Below the pieces are notes generated by a model. It had not been told where the DNA came from. It did no database searches and was given only the letters and a program-made list of their open reading frames with translations. A stretch of DNA of 64,000 bases. It comes from Paludibacteraceae bacterium. Its GTDB lineage: Bacteria > Bacteroidota > Bacteroidia > Bacteroidales > Paludibacteraceae. Positions 22,278 to 31,395 of this stretch are shown in pieces. Every line of letters starts with the position of its first letter. The stretch's first letter is position 1. The translations under genes and the position numbers were made by a program. The stretch spans positions 62,001-126,000 of the forward strand of contig JARLGW010000010.1 in the NCBI GenBank assembly GCA_031292565.1, written 5' to 3'.

Positions 22278-24395
22278 TTATAATAATTCTACTTTACCTT
22301 TTGCTTCAGAAATTACTTCTTTTGCAATAGATGAAGATACTTCTGCATAATGTGCAAATTCCATAGAAGAAGTAGCTCTACCTGAAGAGATGGTACGCAA
22401 TGAGGTTACATATCCGAACAATTCAGCCAAAGGAACTTTTGCTTTCACAATACGTGCTCCAGAACGGCTTGATTCCATTCCTTCCACTTGACCACGACGT
22501 TTGTTTAAGTCGCCGATTACATCACCCATGTTTTCTTCAGGGGTAACAACTTCAAGTTTCATGATAGGTTCCATCAACACTGGTTTGGCTTTGGCACAAG
22601 CAGTTTTAAATGCTATTTGAGCACAAATTTCAAATGATAATTGATCGGAATCCACAGGGTGAAAAGATCCATCAGTTAGAACAACTTTTAATTGCTCCAC
22701 TGTAAATCCGGCTAACACACCGTTTTTCATAGCTGCAGCAAAACCTTTTTGAATAGAAGGAATAAATTCTTTTGGAATATTACCACCTTTTACTTCATCT
22801 ACGAATTGCAAACCACCTTCAAAGCCTTCGTCTGCAGGACCAACTTTTACAATGATATCGGCAAACTTACCACGACCACCGGATTGTTTCTTGTAAACTT
22901 CACGGATCTCCACTGTTTTTGTTATGGCTTCTTTGTAAGCTACTTGAGGGCGACCTTGGTTACATTCTACTTTAAACTCACGTCTTAAACGGTCGATAAT
23001 GATTTCCAAATGGAGTTCTCCCATTCCTTCAATCACGGTTTGGCCTGAATCAGGGTCAGTTTTCACACGAAATGTAGGATCTTCTTCTGCTAGTTTAGAC
23101 AGACCTATTCCTAATTTATCTATATCTTTTTGAGTTTTAGGCTCAATAGAAATACCAATTACTGGTTCCGGGAAATCCATAGATTCCAATACAATAGGAT
23201 GAGCTTCATCGCATAATGTATCTCCTGTACGAATATCTTTAAAACCAACTCCAGCACCAATATCTCCAGCAGCAATTACGTCTACCGGATTTTGCTTGTT
23301 AGAGTGCATTTGGAACAAACGAGAGATACGTTCTTTTTTATCGGAACGAACATTGTAAACGTAAGAACCTGCATCTATTTTACCTGAATAAACACGGAAG
23401 AAACACAAACGACCTACAAATGGATCGGTTGCAATCTTAAATGCTAACGCGGTAAGAGGTTCGTCTTCATCAGGTTTACGCGTAATTACCTTTTCAGGAT
23501 CATTAGGATCTGTTCCTGTAATAAATTCAGTATCAAGTGGACTTGGTAAGAATTTACATACAGCATCAAGCAATGGTTGTACTCCTTTATTTTTAAAGGA
23601 TGATCCTAAAATCATAGGATTTATCTGCATTGCAAGAGTTCCTTTACGGATAGCTCTATTTATTTCTTCTTCGGTAATTGTAGATGGATCGTCAAAGTAT
23701 TTTTCCATTACTTTGTCATCACATTCTGCTACTTTTTCCAACATTTTATCTCTCCACTCTTGAGCTTCAGATAAAAGTTCGGCAGGGATTTCATCTACTT
23801 CATAATCGGCACCCATAGTTTCATCATGCCAATAGATTGCTTTCATAGTAATAAGGTCAATAATACCTTTAAACTTTTCTTCAGCACCAATTGGAATTTG
23901 AATAGGACAAGGGTTTGCACCTAATACAGCTTTTACCTGACGTACTACTTCGTAGAAGTCAGCTCCCGAACGATCCATTTTGTTCACGTAACCGATGCGA
24001 GGAACGTTGTATTTATCAGCCTGACGCCATACAGTTTCAGATTGAGGCTCTACTCCACCTACTGCACAGAAAGTAGCAACAGCACCATCCAGAATACGAA
24101 GAGAGCGTTCTACCTCTACGGTAAAGTCCACGTGTCCCGGGGTGTCAATCAAGTTTATTTTATATTTATTTCCATCATAAATCCAACGAGTGGTTGTAGC
24201 AGCAGAAGTAATGGTAATACCACGTTCTTGTTCCTGCTCCATCCAGTCCATAGTGGCAGCACCATCATGAACCTCTCCGATTTTGTGAGTTAACCCGGTA
24301 TAGTAAAGGATACGTTCTGATGTGGTAGTTTTACCAGCATCAATATGCGCCATAATACCGATGTTTCTTGTATAATGTAAATCAGCTCTTGCCAT
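22278..24395 (-). CDS. fusA: Elongation factor G
   Basis: 705 aa. Translocase GTPase. G1 AHIDAGKTT at 16-24, the switch II DTPGH at 84-88, NKMD at 138-141, followed by domains II-V with the conserved [14 protein letters not shown] and the domain IV loop region. Full length and the canonical str-operon copy (26 bp after rpsG). Bacteroidota often carry additional EF-G paralogues; this one is the housekeeping form by context. Confidence 0.97.
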   Translation of the reverse strand: MARADLHYTRNIGIMAHIDAGKTTTSERILYYTGLTHKIGEVHDGAATMDWMEQEQERGITITSAATTTRWIYDGNKYKINLIDTPGHVDFTVEVERSLRILDGAVATFCAVGGVEPQSETVWRQADKYNVPRIGYVNKMDRSGADFYEVVRQVKAVLGANPCPIQIPIGAEEKFKGIIDLITMKAIYWHDETMGADYEVDEIPAELLSEAQEWRDKMLEKVAECDDKVMEKYFDDPSTITEEEINRAIRKGTLAMQINPMILGSSFKNKGVQPLLDAVCKFLPSPLDTEFITGTDPNDPEKVITRKPDEDEPLTALAFKIATDPFVGRLCFFRVYSGKIDAGSYVYNVRSDKKERISRLFQMHSNKQNPVDVIAAGDIGAGVGFKDIRTGDTLCDEAHPIVLESMDFPEPVIGISIEPKTQKDIDKLGIGLSKLAEEDPTFRVKTDPDSGQTVIEGMGELHLEIIIDRLRREFKVECNQGRPQVAYKEAITKTVEIREVYKKQSGGRGKFADIIVKVGPADEGFEGGLQFVDEVKGGNIPKEFIPSIQKGFAAAMKNGVLAGFTVEQLKVVLTDGSFHPVDSDQLSFEICAQIAFKTACAKAKPVLMEPIMKLEVVTPEENMGDVIGDLNKRRGQVEGMESSRSGARIVKAKVPLAELFGYVTSLRTISSGRATSSMEFAHYAEVSSSIAKEVISEAKGKVELL

Positions 24396-24421
24396 TTTAT
24401 TGTTCTTTCTAAACTAATCAA

Positions 24422-24898
24422 TTAAAATTTAAAGTGTGCAAATGCGCGGTTAGCTTCTGCCATACGGTGCATATCTTCTTTTCTTTTAAACGCACCACCT
24501 TGGTTATTGAAAGCGTCAACAATTTCAGCAGCTAATTTCTCAGCCATTGAACGACCGCTTCTTTTGCGAGCGTATAAAATAAGATTTTTCATTGAAACGG
24601 ATTCCTTACGATCAGGACGGATTTCGGTAGGGACTTGGAATGTAGCACCACCTACACGACGAGATTTAACCTCTACTTGTGGGGTTATGTTTTCTAGTGC
24701 CTTTTTCCAAATATCAAGAGGAGTTGACTCTTCATTAGGGAGCTTTGTTTTTACAGTTTCAAGAGAACCGTAAAAAATATCATAAGCAATACTTTTTTTA
24801 CCATCATACATAAGATGGTTAACGAATCTGGTTACAGATGCTTCGTTAAATACAGGATCAGGGATAATGACCCTCTTTTTTGGTTTTGACTTTCTCAT
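24422..24898 (-). CDS. rpsG: 30S ribosomal protein S7
   Basis: 158 aa. [19 protein letters not shown] start; signature region [19 protein letters not shown]; ends in [13 protein letters not shown]. In E. coli S7 feeds back on the str operon. The 120 bp to rpsL is long for this operon. Confidence 0.96.
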   Translation of the reverse strand: MRKSKPKKRVIIPDPVFNEASVTRFVNHLMYDGKKSIAYDIFYGSLETVKTKLPNEESTPLDIWKKALENITPQVEVKSRRVGGATFQVPTEIRPDRKESVSMKNLILYARKRSGRSMAEKLAAEIVDAFNNQGGAFKRKEDMHRMAEANRAFAHFKF

Positions 24899-25018
24899 TT
24901 TCTTTTAATTTTGGTTGCTTTTGTTCTTTTCTTCAACAATTCCCTCTGGAACGTTTACTCAACCTTTCAACCACGATAAAAAACTGTTTTAACTTCTTTT
25001 AGTTCAGTGTATCACTGA

Positions 25019-25432
25019 CTATTTCTTTTTACCTTTTGCAGGGGCAGCTGCTGCTTGACCTGGTTTAGGGCGTTTTGCTCCATATTTAGAACGGCGTTGT
25101 AAACGACCACTTACACCAGCAGTATCCAACGTACCGCGAACAATGTGATAACGTACACCTGGAAGATCTTTTACACGACCACCACGTACTAACACGATTG
25201 AGTGTTCTTGTAAGTTGTGTCCTTCTCCCGGAATGTAGGCATTCACTTCTTTTTGATTTGTCAAACGAACACGGGCAACTTTACGCATTGCAGAGTTTGG
25301 TTTCTTAGGTGTTGTAGTGTACACACGCACACAAACACCTCTTCTCTGTGGACATGAATCCAACGCTGGTGATTTGCTCTTGTCGGTCAGATCAGCTCTT
25401 CCTTTTCTTACTAATTGCTGAATTGTAGGCAT
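25019..25432 (-). CDS. rpsL: 30S ribosomal protein S12
   Basis: 137 aa. Decoding-centre protein. [20 protein letters not shown] and [15 protein letters not shown] keep the lysines that, when wild type, leave ribosomes streptomycin-sensitive in other species. The C-terminal tail ([13 protein letters not shown]) is an Ala/Lys extension. First gene of the whole supercluster, with a strong promoter upstream. Confidence 0.97.
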   Translation of the reverse strand: MPTIQQLVRKGRADLTDKSKSPALDSCPQRRGVCVRVYTTTPKKPNSAMRKVARVRLTNQKEVNAYIPGEGHNLQEHSIVLVRGGRVKDLPGVRYHIVRGTLDTAGVSGRLQRRSKYGAKRPKPGQAAAAPAKGKKK

Positions 25433-25485
25433 TTTCTCTTAAAATTTAAACTTTATATTCTGATAGAATTTTACAAATTGGGCTG

Positions 25486-25515
25486 CAAAGATATGGAAAG
25501 TTTTTAGCTGAACAA
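25486..25515 (-). promoter_or_regulatory. Promoter of the ribosomal supercluster (rpsL)
   Basis: On the minus strand a TTG (25513-25515) is followed after 19 bp by TATCTTTG (25486-25493), an exact match to the Bacteroidota TAnnTTTG box at the accepted spacing. It would give a leader of about 45 nt before rpsL. Confidence 0.75.
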
Positions 25516-25591
25516 TAGTTTTCTATCTTATTTTTAAGCTTTTCTTCATTTTTTATTTTTATTGTAATACAAATTACTTATCGGAATGTAG

Positions 25592-25619
25592 TTGATGTTT
25601 TTTTTTACTTTTACTTTTG
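25592..25619 (+). promoter_or_regulatory. Candidate promoter of the phosphatase gene
   Basis: TTG (25592-25594) and TACTTTTG (25612-25619) with a 17-bp spacer match the TTG/TAnnTTTG pattern and lie 27 bp before the ATG of the next gene. Diverges from the rpsL promoter. Confidence 0.55.
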
Positions 25620-25645
25620 TATTTTTTCGAGAAGCTTAATTTTTT

Positions 25646-26125
25646 ATGAGAAAGAAATCGATTTTGTTTGTTTGCTTGGGGAATATTTGCCGTTCGCCTA
25701 TGGCCGAGGCCATTATGAAAAAAATAATTGACAATAATAACCTTTCAGGTTCATTTACGATTGATTCGGCTGGAATACAAAATTATCATCAAGGACAGAT
25801 GCCCGACCAACGTATGCAGCAACATGCTTTCGCACGAGGATACCTGCTCAACCATCATGCCAGACAGGTAACTTCTTTGGACTTTGAAGCCTTTGATTTA
25901 ATTATCGGCATGGACGATAGCAATATTAATTCACTGGAACAAAAAGCCTCAACGCTTGAGGATAAACAAAAAATAAGGCGAATAGCGGACTTTTTCACCA
26001 ACAAGGAAATAGACCATGTGCCCGACCCTTATTATGGAGGTGCGCAAGGTTTTGATTTGGTAATTGATTTGCTAGAGAACGGATGTAATAATTTATTGAA
26101 ATCACTTCATGAAGAAACGGAATAA
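25646..26125 (+). CDS. Low-molecular-weight protein-tyrosine phosphatase
   Basis: 159 aa, the normal size. The P-loop CLGNICRSP occupies residues 10-18 (nucleophile Cys10, Arg16), followed by MAEAIMKK. The general acid Asp is in DPYYGG (D127). Removes phosphate from tyrosine residues, or from arginine in some members; targets are unknown. No kinase or capsule gene lies near, so the usual link with exopolysaccharide control is not supported here. Followed at 40 bp by an MFS transporter. Confidence 0.92.
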   Translation: MRKKSILFVCLGNICRSPMAEAIMKKIIDNNNLSGSFTIDSAGIQNYHQGQMPDQRMQQHAFARGYLLNHHARQVTSLDFEAFDLIIGMDDSNINSLEQKASTLEDKQKIRRIADFFTNKEIDHVPDPYYGGAQGFDLVIDLLENGCNNLLKSLHEETE

Positions 26126-26165
26126 TTAATTTCTACATGATACATATTTGCTAAAAACTAATGGT

Positions 26166-27428
26166 ATGAGTATTAAGTTTCGACTGATTATCTTGAGTTT
26201 TCTCCAATTTTTTATTTGGGGAGCGTGGTTGATTTCATTTGGAGGATATGCAGGCGGAACTCTTCATTTTACCGGAGCCCAAATAGGGAGCTTCTATGCT
26301 ACCATGGGCATTTCGGCAACTTTTATGCCTGCTTTACTGGGTATCTTAGCCGATCGGTTTATCGGGGCGGAAAAGTTAGCGGGTATTTGCCATATACTGG
26401 GAGCAGCGTTTTTATTTCTTGCCGCCAGACAAACGGAATACCTCCCCTTGTACCTTTGTATTCTTGGGGCGGTATTGGTTTATATGCCTACCTTATCGTT
26501 GTCCAATAGTGTGGCTTATTTTGCCCTCGAAACCGAAGGCTTTAATATTGTAAAAGACTTCCCTCCTATACGGGTTTTTGGCACCATCGGATTTATTTGT
26601 GCCATGTGGACAATTGATTTATGTGGATTTGCATTCAAAGCAAACCAACTTTACATTGCATCGGGAGCCGCTTTATTGTTGGGCATTTACAGTTTTTCGC
26701 TTCCCCGATGCCCCACCAACAAAATTAAATACAAATCGTTTGTAGCCGCGTTAGGGCTGGATGCTTTCGTGTTGTTTAAACAACGAAAGATGGCCGTGTT
26801 CTTCCTGTTTTCGATGCTATTAGGTGCTTCGTTGCAAATAACCAATTCGTTTGGTGGCTCATTTCTGAATAGCTTTAAAGATGTGGCTCAATACGCTGAT
26901 TCTTTTGGGGTAAACCATCCTGTTATTCTGTTATCCGTATCTCAAATGTCCGAAACGCTGTTTATCCTTTGCATCCCTTTTTTTTTGCGCCGGTTTGGAA
27001 TTAAAACGGTAATGCTAATCTCCATGTTGGCCTGGTTCTTTAGGTTTGGTTTATTTGGATTGGGAAATCCGGGCGAGGGCTTGTGGATGCTTGTGCTTTC
27101 GATGATTGTTTACGGGATGGCTTTTGACTTTTTCTGCATCTCTGGTTCACTTTTCGTTGAAATGGAAACCAAGGTTGAAATTCGTTCCAGTGCACAAGGA
27201 CTATTTACCATGATGGTAAACGGACTGGGTGCCATTATTGGTGGATATGCCAGCGGATGGGTGGTGGACTTGTTTTCGACCTACAGCACGACGGGGCAAT
27301 TGCTCAACCGCGATTGGCAATCCATTTGGTTTACTTTTGCCACTTATGCTTTAATTATATGCGTGACGTTTGCTTTTGTATTCAAATACAAACACGACCC
27401 GAAAAGGGTTGAAAATTTTCATCATTGA
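26166..27428 (+). CDS. MFS transporter, nucleoside permease (NupG-like)
   Basis: 420 aa from the ATG at 26166; an upstream in-frame TTG at 26148 would add six residues but is not preferred. About twelve hydrophobic segments. The N-terminus LIILSFLQFFIWGAWLISFG and the loop LLGILADRFIGAEKLAG, together with SNSVAYFALE, are characteristic of the nucleoside:H+ symporter family (NupG/XapB). Transports nucleosides across the inner membrane if the family assignment holds. A bidirectional terminator follows. Substrate is inferred only from family resemblance. Confidence 0.8.
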   Translation: MSIKFRLIILSFLQFFIWGAWLISFGGYAGGTLHFTGAQIGSFYATMGISATFMPALLGILADRFIGAEKLAGICHILGAAFLFLAARQTEYLPLYLCILGAVLVYMPTLSLSNSVAYFALETEGFNIVKDFPPIRVFGTIGFICAMWTIDLCGFAFKANQLYIASGAALLLGIYSFSLPRCPTNKIKYKSFVAALGLDAFVLFKQRKMAVFFLFSMLLGASLQITNSFGGSFLNSFKDVAQYADSFGVNHPVILLSVSQMSETLFILCIPFFLRRFGIKTVMLISMLAWFFRFGLFGLGNPGEGLWMLVLSMIVYGMAFDFFCISGSLFVEMETKVEIRSSAQGLFTMMVNGLGAIIGGYASGWVVDLFSTYSTTGQLLNRDWQSIWFTFATYALIICVTFAFVFKYKHDPKRVENFHH

Positions 27429-27453
27429 AAATTGAAAAAAAAGAATAAAATAA

Positions 27454-27491
27454 AAAACGCATGCTGTAAACTAAATTCAGTATGCGTTTTG
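27454..27491. terminator. Bidirectional terminator between the MFS gene and gltA
   Basis: AAAAACGCATGCTG and CAGTATGCGTTTT pair (one G-U) around an 11-base loop, with A and T runs on both sides, between convergent genes. Confidence 0.85.
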
Positions 27492-27496
27492 TTGCT

Positions 27497-28849
27497 TTAT
27501 TTTCTTTCACTTAATGGTGGATAATTGTCCGCGCAAGGATAAATATTCTTATATGCCGGACGGATAATACGACGGGAAGAGAATGTTACTTCTTCCAACC
27601 GATGTGCCGACCAACCCGCCATACGCGAAATGGCAAAGATGGGTGTAAATAATTCTTTCGGAATACCAATGGCTTCGTACACGAAACCGGAAAAGAAATC
27701 GACATTAACACATACCCGTTTCGTATCTCCCTTATATTCCTGAAAAGCAATAGGGGCTAATTTTTCTATCAACGTGTACAAATTATATTCATCCAACATG
27801 CCTTTTTCTCTAGCCAACTGTTCGGCACGCTCTTTTAGCAGCACGGCACGCGGATCGGAAATGGTATATACGGCATGCCCTACTCCATATATCTTTCCTG
27901 ATTTATCATAAGCTTCACCGCGTAGAATTTTCATCAAGTATTCTTTCACTTCGGCTTCGCTATCCCAATGCTTTACATGTTTCTTAATATTTTCTATCAT
28001 TTCCAACACTTGCAAATTGGCACCACCGTGCAAACGGCCTTTCAGCGAACCAATGCCGGCAGCGATAGCCGAATATGTATCAGTCATGGTGGACGAAACC
28101 AATCTGGTAGTGAACGTGGAGTTATTACCTCCACCGTGATCGGCATGTAGCATCAACGCCAAATCCAACAGCTCCGCTTCAATCGGGGTAAAGGTTCTGC
28201 CTTTTACCATGTACAAGAAGTTTTCGGCAAATGAAAGTTCTTCATTAGGGTGACGGATGGTCAACGTCTTCCGATGGTAGGCATGACGCATGCCGGAATA
28301 TGAATAGGCCACGATGGCCGGAAGTTTGGCAATTAAGTTTAACGATTGGCGCAGCAAACTTGGCAATGAATAATCTTCCGCCGTGTCGTCCAACGTGTAA
28401 AGTACAAGTACCGAACGGGCAAGCATATTCATCATATCTTTTCCGCGCAAGGCTAAAATCATTTGGGTGAAGTTTTCATCCAAATCCCGGCTGGCAGCCA
28501 TGTGGGTGGAAAACAAATCCAATTCATCCTTGGTCGGTAATTTACCTGTCAACAACAAGAAAACAGTTTCGTCAAAACCATGACGATGATCGGCTTGGCA
28601 GCCTTTCACCAAATCATTGATTGAATATCCACGATAGCGCAAAATACCTTCTACAGGAATGATTTTCCCATCGGCATCTTTTTCATAGCCTACTACATCT
28701 CCTACGTTGGTTAATCCCACGAGTACACCGGTTCCGTCGGCATTACGCAACCCACGCTTCACATTATATTGGTCGAACAAGTCCTTGTCTATCTGACAAG
28801 CCTCATATACCGACCCCGATATTTTATTCACAATGTCGTTCATAATCAT
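27497..28849 (-). CDS. gltA: Citrate synthase
   Basis: 450 aa. Condenses oxaloacetate with acetyl-CoA. Seen: VKRGLRNADGTGVLVGLT near the N-terminus, the lid RGYSINDL, the first catalytic His in LHADHGGGNNSTF, the second in YGVGHAVYTISDPRA, and the catalytic Asp in CVNVDFFSGFVYEAIG. Start at 28849 (MIMNDIV) with an alternative ATG two codons later. Lies five bp after icd, so acn-icd-gltA form one operon that supplies 2-oxoglutarate for glutamate synthesis, the known arrangement in Bacteroides. Confidence 0.95.
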   Translation of the reverse strand: MIMNDIVNKISGSVYEACQIDKDLFDQYNVKRGLRNADGTGVLVGLTNVGDVVGYEKDADGKIIPVEGILRYRGYSINDLVKGCQADHRHGFDETVFLLLTGKLPTKDELDLFSTHMAASRDLDENFTQMILALRGKDMMNMLARSVLVLYTLDDTAEDYSLPSLLRQSLNLIAKLPAIVAYSYSGMRHAYHRKTLTIRHPNEELSFAENFLYMVKGRTFTPIEAELLDLALMLHADHGGGNNSTFTTRLVSSTMTDTYSAIAAGIGSLKGRLHGGANLQVLEMIENIKKHVKHWDSEAEVKEYLMKILRGEAYDKSGKIYGVGHAVYTISDPRAVLLKERAEQLAREKGMLDEYNLYTLIEKLAPIAFQEYKGDTKRVCVNVDFFSGFVYEAIGIPKELFTPIFAISRMAGWSAHRLEEVTFSSRRIIRPAYKNIYPCADNYPPLSERK

Positions 28850-28854
28850 CTGTT

Positions 28855-30117
28855 TTATAATTGTTTTACGATCTCGTTAGAAAACTCTTTGGTACCCAGC
28901 TCGGTTGCACCATCCATAAATTGGGCAAAATCCTGCGTTACGGTTTTATGTATAATGGCTTTGCCCATCGCTTCGCGCACCAAGTCGGCAGCTTCCGTCC
29001 AACCGATGTAATCGAGCAACATAGCACCCGATAGCAGCAACGAACCGGGGTTAGCTATATTCTTCCCCGCAATTTTAGGTGCCGTGCCGTGCGTGGCTTC
29101 AAAGATGGCATAGCCGGTGTTGTAATTAATATTACCTCCCGGGGCAATACCAATACCGCCTACCATGGCAGCCAGTGCATCCGAAATGTAATCACCATTT
29201 AGATTCAAAGTAGCTATAACCGAAAATTGTTCGGAGTGAAGCAACGAATCTTGCAAAAAAGCATCAGCTATGGAATCTTTAATTAAGATTTTGCCTTCGG
29301 CTAAGGCAGCTTTCATTACCTCGTTAGCAGCCTCTTCTCCTTTTTCTTTTTTAATTTTCTCCCATGTAGGCCAGGTAAATACTTTGCCTGCAAATTCGGT
29401 TTCAGCCAGCTCGTAGCCCCAGTTTTTGAAAGCTCCTTCGGTAAATTTCATAATATTACCCTTGTGTACCAACGTTACCGATGGCAATTTTCTATCCAAG
29501 GCATATTGAATAGCTGCACGAACCAATCGCTCCGAACCGTCCTTACTTACAGGTTTTATACCAATGGACGAACTTTCGGGGAAACGAATTTTCTTCACAC
29601 CCATTTCGTTTATCAAGAAATCCTTTACCTTTTGATTTTCAGGTGTGCCGGTCATGTATTCAATTCCGGCGTAAATATCTTCGGTGTTTTCGCGGAAGAT
29701 GCACATATCCACCAGCTCCGGTTTCTTAATAGGCGAAGGCACTCCTTCAAAATAATTTACCGGACGCAAGCACACGAACAAATCCAAGTCCTGACGCAAG
29801 GCCACGTTGAGCGAGCGGATACCGCCACCAACAGGTGTAGTCAAAGGGCCTTTGATGCCCACCAAATAATCTTTAAACGCTTGCATGGTTTCGGCAGGCA
29901 TCCATTCGCCCGTCTTAATAAATGCAGCTTCACCTGCCAATACGGCTTTCCACTCAATTTTGCGTTCGCCTTTGTAGGCTTTTTCTACTGCCGCATCCCA
30001 TACTTGCTGAGAGGCAGGCCATATATCTACACCAATACCATCTCCCTGAATATAAGGAATTACGGGGTTGCTTGGCACTTGTAATTTTCCGTTGCTAAAT
30101 GTGATTTTTTGTGACAT
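28855..30117 (-). CDS. icd: Isocitrate dehydrogenase, E. coli-type fold, unusual cofactor residues
   Basis: 420 aa. Oxidatively decarboxylates isocitrate to 2-oxoglutarate. Seen: [10 protein letters not shown] at the N-terminus, the substrate-binding [13 protein letters not shown] (with the regulatory Ser of E. coli), [14 protein letters not shown], and [15 protein letters not shown]. Aligned by eye to E. coli Icd, coenzyme positions are Lys344=K348, Tyr345=I349, Val351=A355, Tyr391=Q395, Arg395=Q399. Two of these (Ile, Ala) match NAD-type enzymes and two other NADP contacts are lost, so the cofactor is uncertain. The gene lies 13 bp after the inserted one-TM gene and 5 bp before gltA. Confidence 0.93.
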   Translation of the reverse strand: MSQKITFSNGKLQVPSNPVIPYIQGDGIGVDIWPASQQVWDAAVEKAYKGERKIEWKAVLAGEAAFIKTGEWMPAETMQAFKDYLVGIKGPLTTPVGGGIRSLNVALRQDLDLFVCLRPVNYFEGVPSPIKKPELVDMCIFRENTEDIYAGIEYMTGTPENQKVKDFLINEMGVKKIRFPESSSIGIKPVSKDGSERLVRAAIQYALDRKLPSVTLVHKGNIMKFTEGAFKNWGYELAETEFAGKVFTWPTWEKIKKEKGEEAANEVMKAALAEGKILIKDSIADAFLQDSLLHSEQFSVIATLNLNGDYISDALAAMVGGIGIAPGGNINYNTGYAIFEATHGTAPKIAGKNIANPGSLLLSGAMLLDYIGWTEAADLVREAMGKAIIHKTVTQDFAQFMDGATELGTKEFSNEIVKQL

Positions 30118-30130
30118 ATATTTTTATTTT

Positions 30131-31102
30131 CTATATTGCAAAAATGTTTTTTGTTTTTGTGTTATTTGTAAAATAATCTTTATCTTGAGTAAGCTCATCA
30201 ATTGATTTATTAAGATCATCTGCAATTTCCGTAAAAACTAAAGCAAAGCCTTTTACATTTGTTTTCCACTTTAAATTGATTATTTGTAACTCTTTCAATA
30301 TCTCTAAAAATGAATATGCAAAGTTATTAGAGTTTGAACTCTGAACAGTTTCTTCAATAAATATTGAAAGGGGGTTAATTAAATTATTTACACATTGATT
30401 TACTGAAATTCCACCGTTTGGACAAGAAGTAATCCAGTTTTCTCTTATTTCTTTAATTTTCTGATAGAAAGGATACAAATCATGGGTTGAATTATCTCCA
30501 ACTTCTTTTGATATTTCTACAAATAACTTATCTAAAAGCATGAAATTTTTGTTCCATTCATTCATAATTTCATACATTTGTTTTTGATGTAAATCATATT
30601 GAGTTTTTATAACAATCTCCATAGATTTTAGATAATTAAATTGAGCTACAATGGAATACGTATGTTGGCTATTATCTTTAGATTTTGTTGTATTCGTCAT
30701 AAAGGTATTAATAAATCGCTCAATATTAATTTCATCTACTTTGTCTGCTAACATATTTACTAAACCCAATCGTTCTGGAAGTATTTTCTCGGATTCTTGA
30801 AGATTTTTCGCAAATGATCTGCAAGATTTAATTTGGTTTTCAACCAATCCCGTAACAAAATCAACAGCACTAAATATTACACTCTTGTAATTCTTTGTTT
30901 CTCTTTTAAGTGTTATTTTTCTAGTACGCCAAATAAGTACTTGAGTCAATACAAAAACTAAAATAGTAATAACTGTTGGTATTATAATTTGTGCCAATTC
31001 AGGCCTCATCCACCAAATTGTTTGAGATGAGCTTTGAACTATTGGTTGTACAACAATTTGTTTAAACAATTTGGCTGAATCATATACTAGTGCTTCTTTC
31101 AT
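30131..31102 (-). CDS. Unknown protein with one transmembrane segment, inserted in the TCA operon
   Basis: 323 aa. Not recognised. One strong hydrophobic segment at residues 36-58 (AQIIIPTVITILVFVLTQVLIW) followed by basic residues suggests a short outside N-terminus and a large cytoplasmic, helical C-terminal part rich in Lys, Glu and Asn. No catalytic motif was seen. Its ATG overlaps the stop of the Bro-N gene (ATGA), so the two are translationally coupled, and its stop is 13 bp before icd. The base composition is clearly more AT-rich than icd and acn on either side, consistent with transfer. Could be a membrane effector of a defence or conflict system, but that is speculation. Confidence 0.8.
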   Translation of the reverse strand: MKEALVYDSAKLFKQIVVQPIVQSSSQTIWWMRPELAQIIIPTVITILVFVLTQVLIWRTRKITLKRETKNYKSVIFSAVDFVTGLVENQIKSCRSFAKNLQESEKILPERLGLVNMLADKVDEINIERFINTFMTNTTKSKDNSQHTYSIVAQFNYLKSMEIVIKTQYDLHQKQMYEIMNEWNKNFMLLDKLFVEISKEVGDNSTHDLYPFYQKIKEIRENWITSCPNGGISVNQCVNNLINPLSIFIEETVQSSNSNNFAYSFLEILKELQIINLKWKTNVKGFALVFTEIADDLNKSIDELTQDKDYFTNNTKTKNIFAI

Positions 31103-31389
31103 TGAGTAATTTCAATTAATCTGAAAAGTTGTTCTGTATCAGCAACATCAGTTAAACGCATCTTACCATCAGGTGCAGGCATTTTCAAACCGTGACAATT
31201 TGTCACGGTTTCATTGCCTTCTTCTTTCAATCGTTGTTTGAGCTTTCTCCAATACGCATTTGAGTCTATACTTTCAGTTAATATTGCAACAATATCAACA
31301 ATAGAGAAATACCATTTCTCAGCCTCATCATCCCATAGCGAACGAATTTGCTTGGAATCAAATAATTGGATAGTGTTCTTCTTCATCAT
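31099..31389 (-). CDS. Bro-N domain protein, truncated (phage antirepressor-like)
   Basis: 96 aa. The sequence IRSLWDDEAEKWYFSIVDIV, AYWRKLKQRLKEEGNE, TVTNCHGLKM and LTDVADTEQLFRLI is the Bro-N domain found in phage antirepressors and related prokaryotic DNA-binding proteins. In full members the domain continues with a conserved PSPKAEPFK-like stretch and usually a second domain; here the frame ends right after LFRLIEITQ. It begins 6 bp after acn and overlaps the next gene by four bases. Probably a remnant, or a minimal regulator for the coupled membrane protein. Confidence 0.8.
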   Translation of the reverse strand: MMKKNTIQLFDSKQIRSLWDDEAEKWYFSIVDIVAILTESIDSNAYWRKLKQRLKEEGNETVTNCHGLKMPAPDGKMRLTDVADTEQLFRLIEITQ

Positions 31390-31395
31390 TTGTTT

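Noticed and set aside
29464-30084. 206-aa open frame on the + strand inside icd
   Set aside because: Shadow of icd; composition (Arg/His/Phe-rich) typical of reversed coding sequence.
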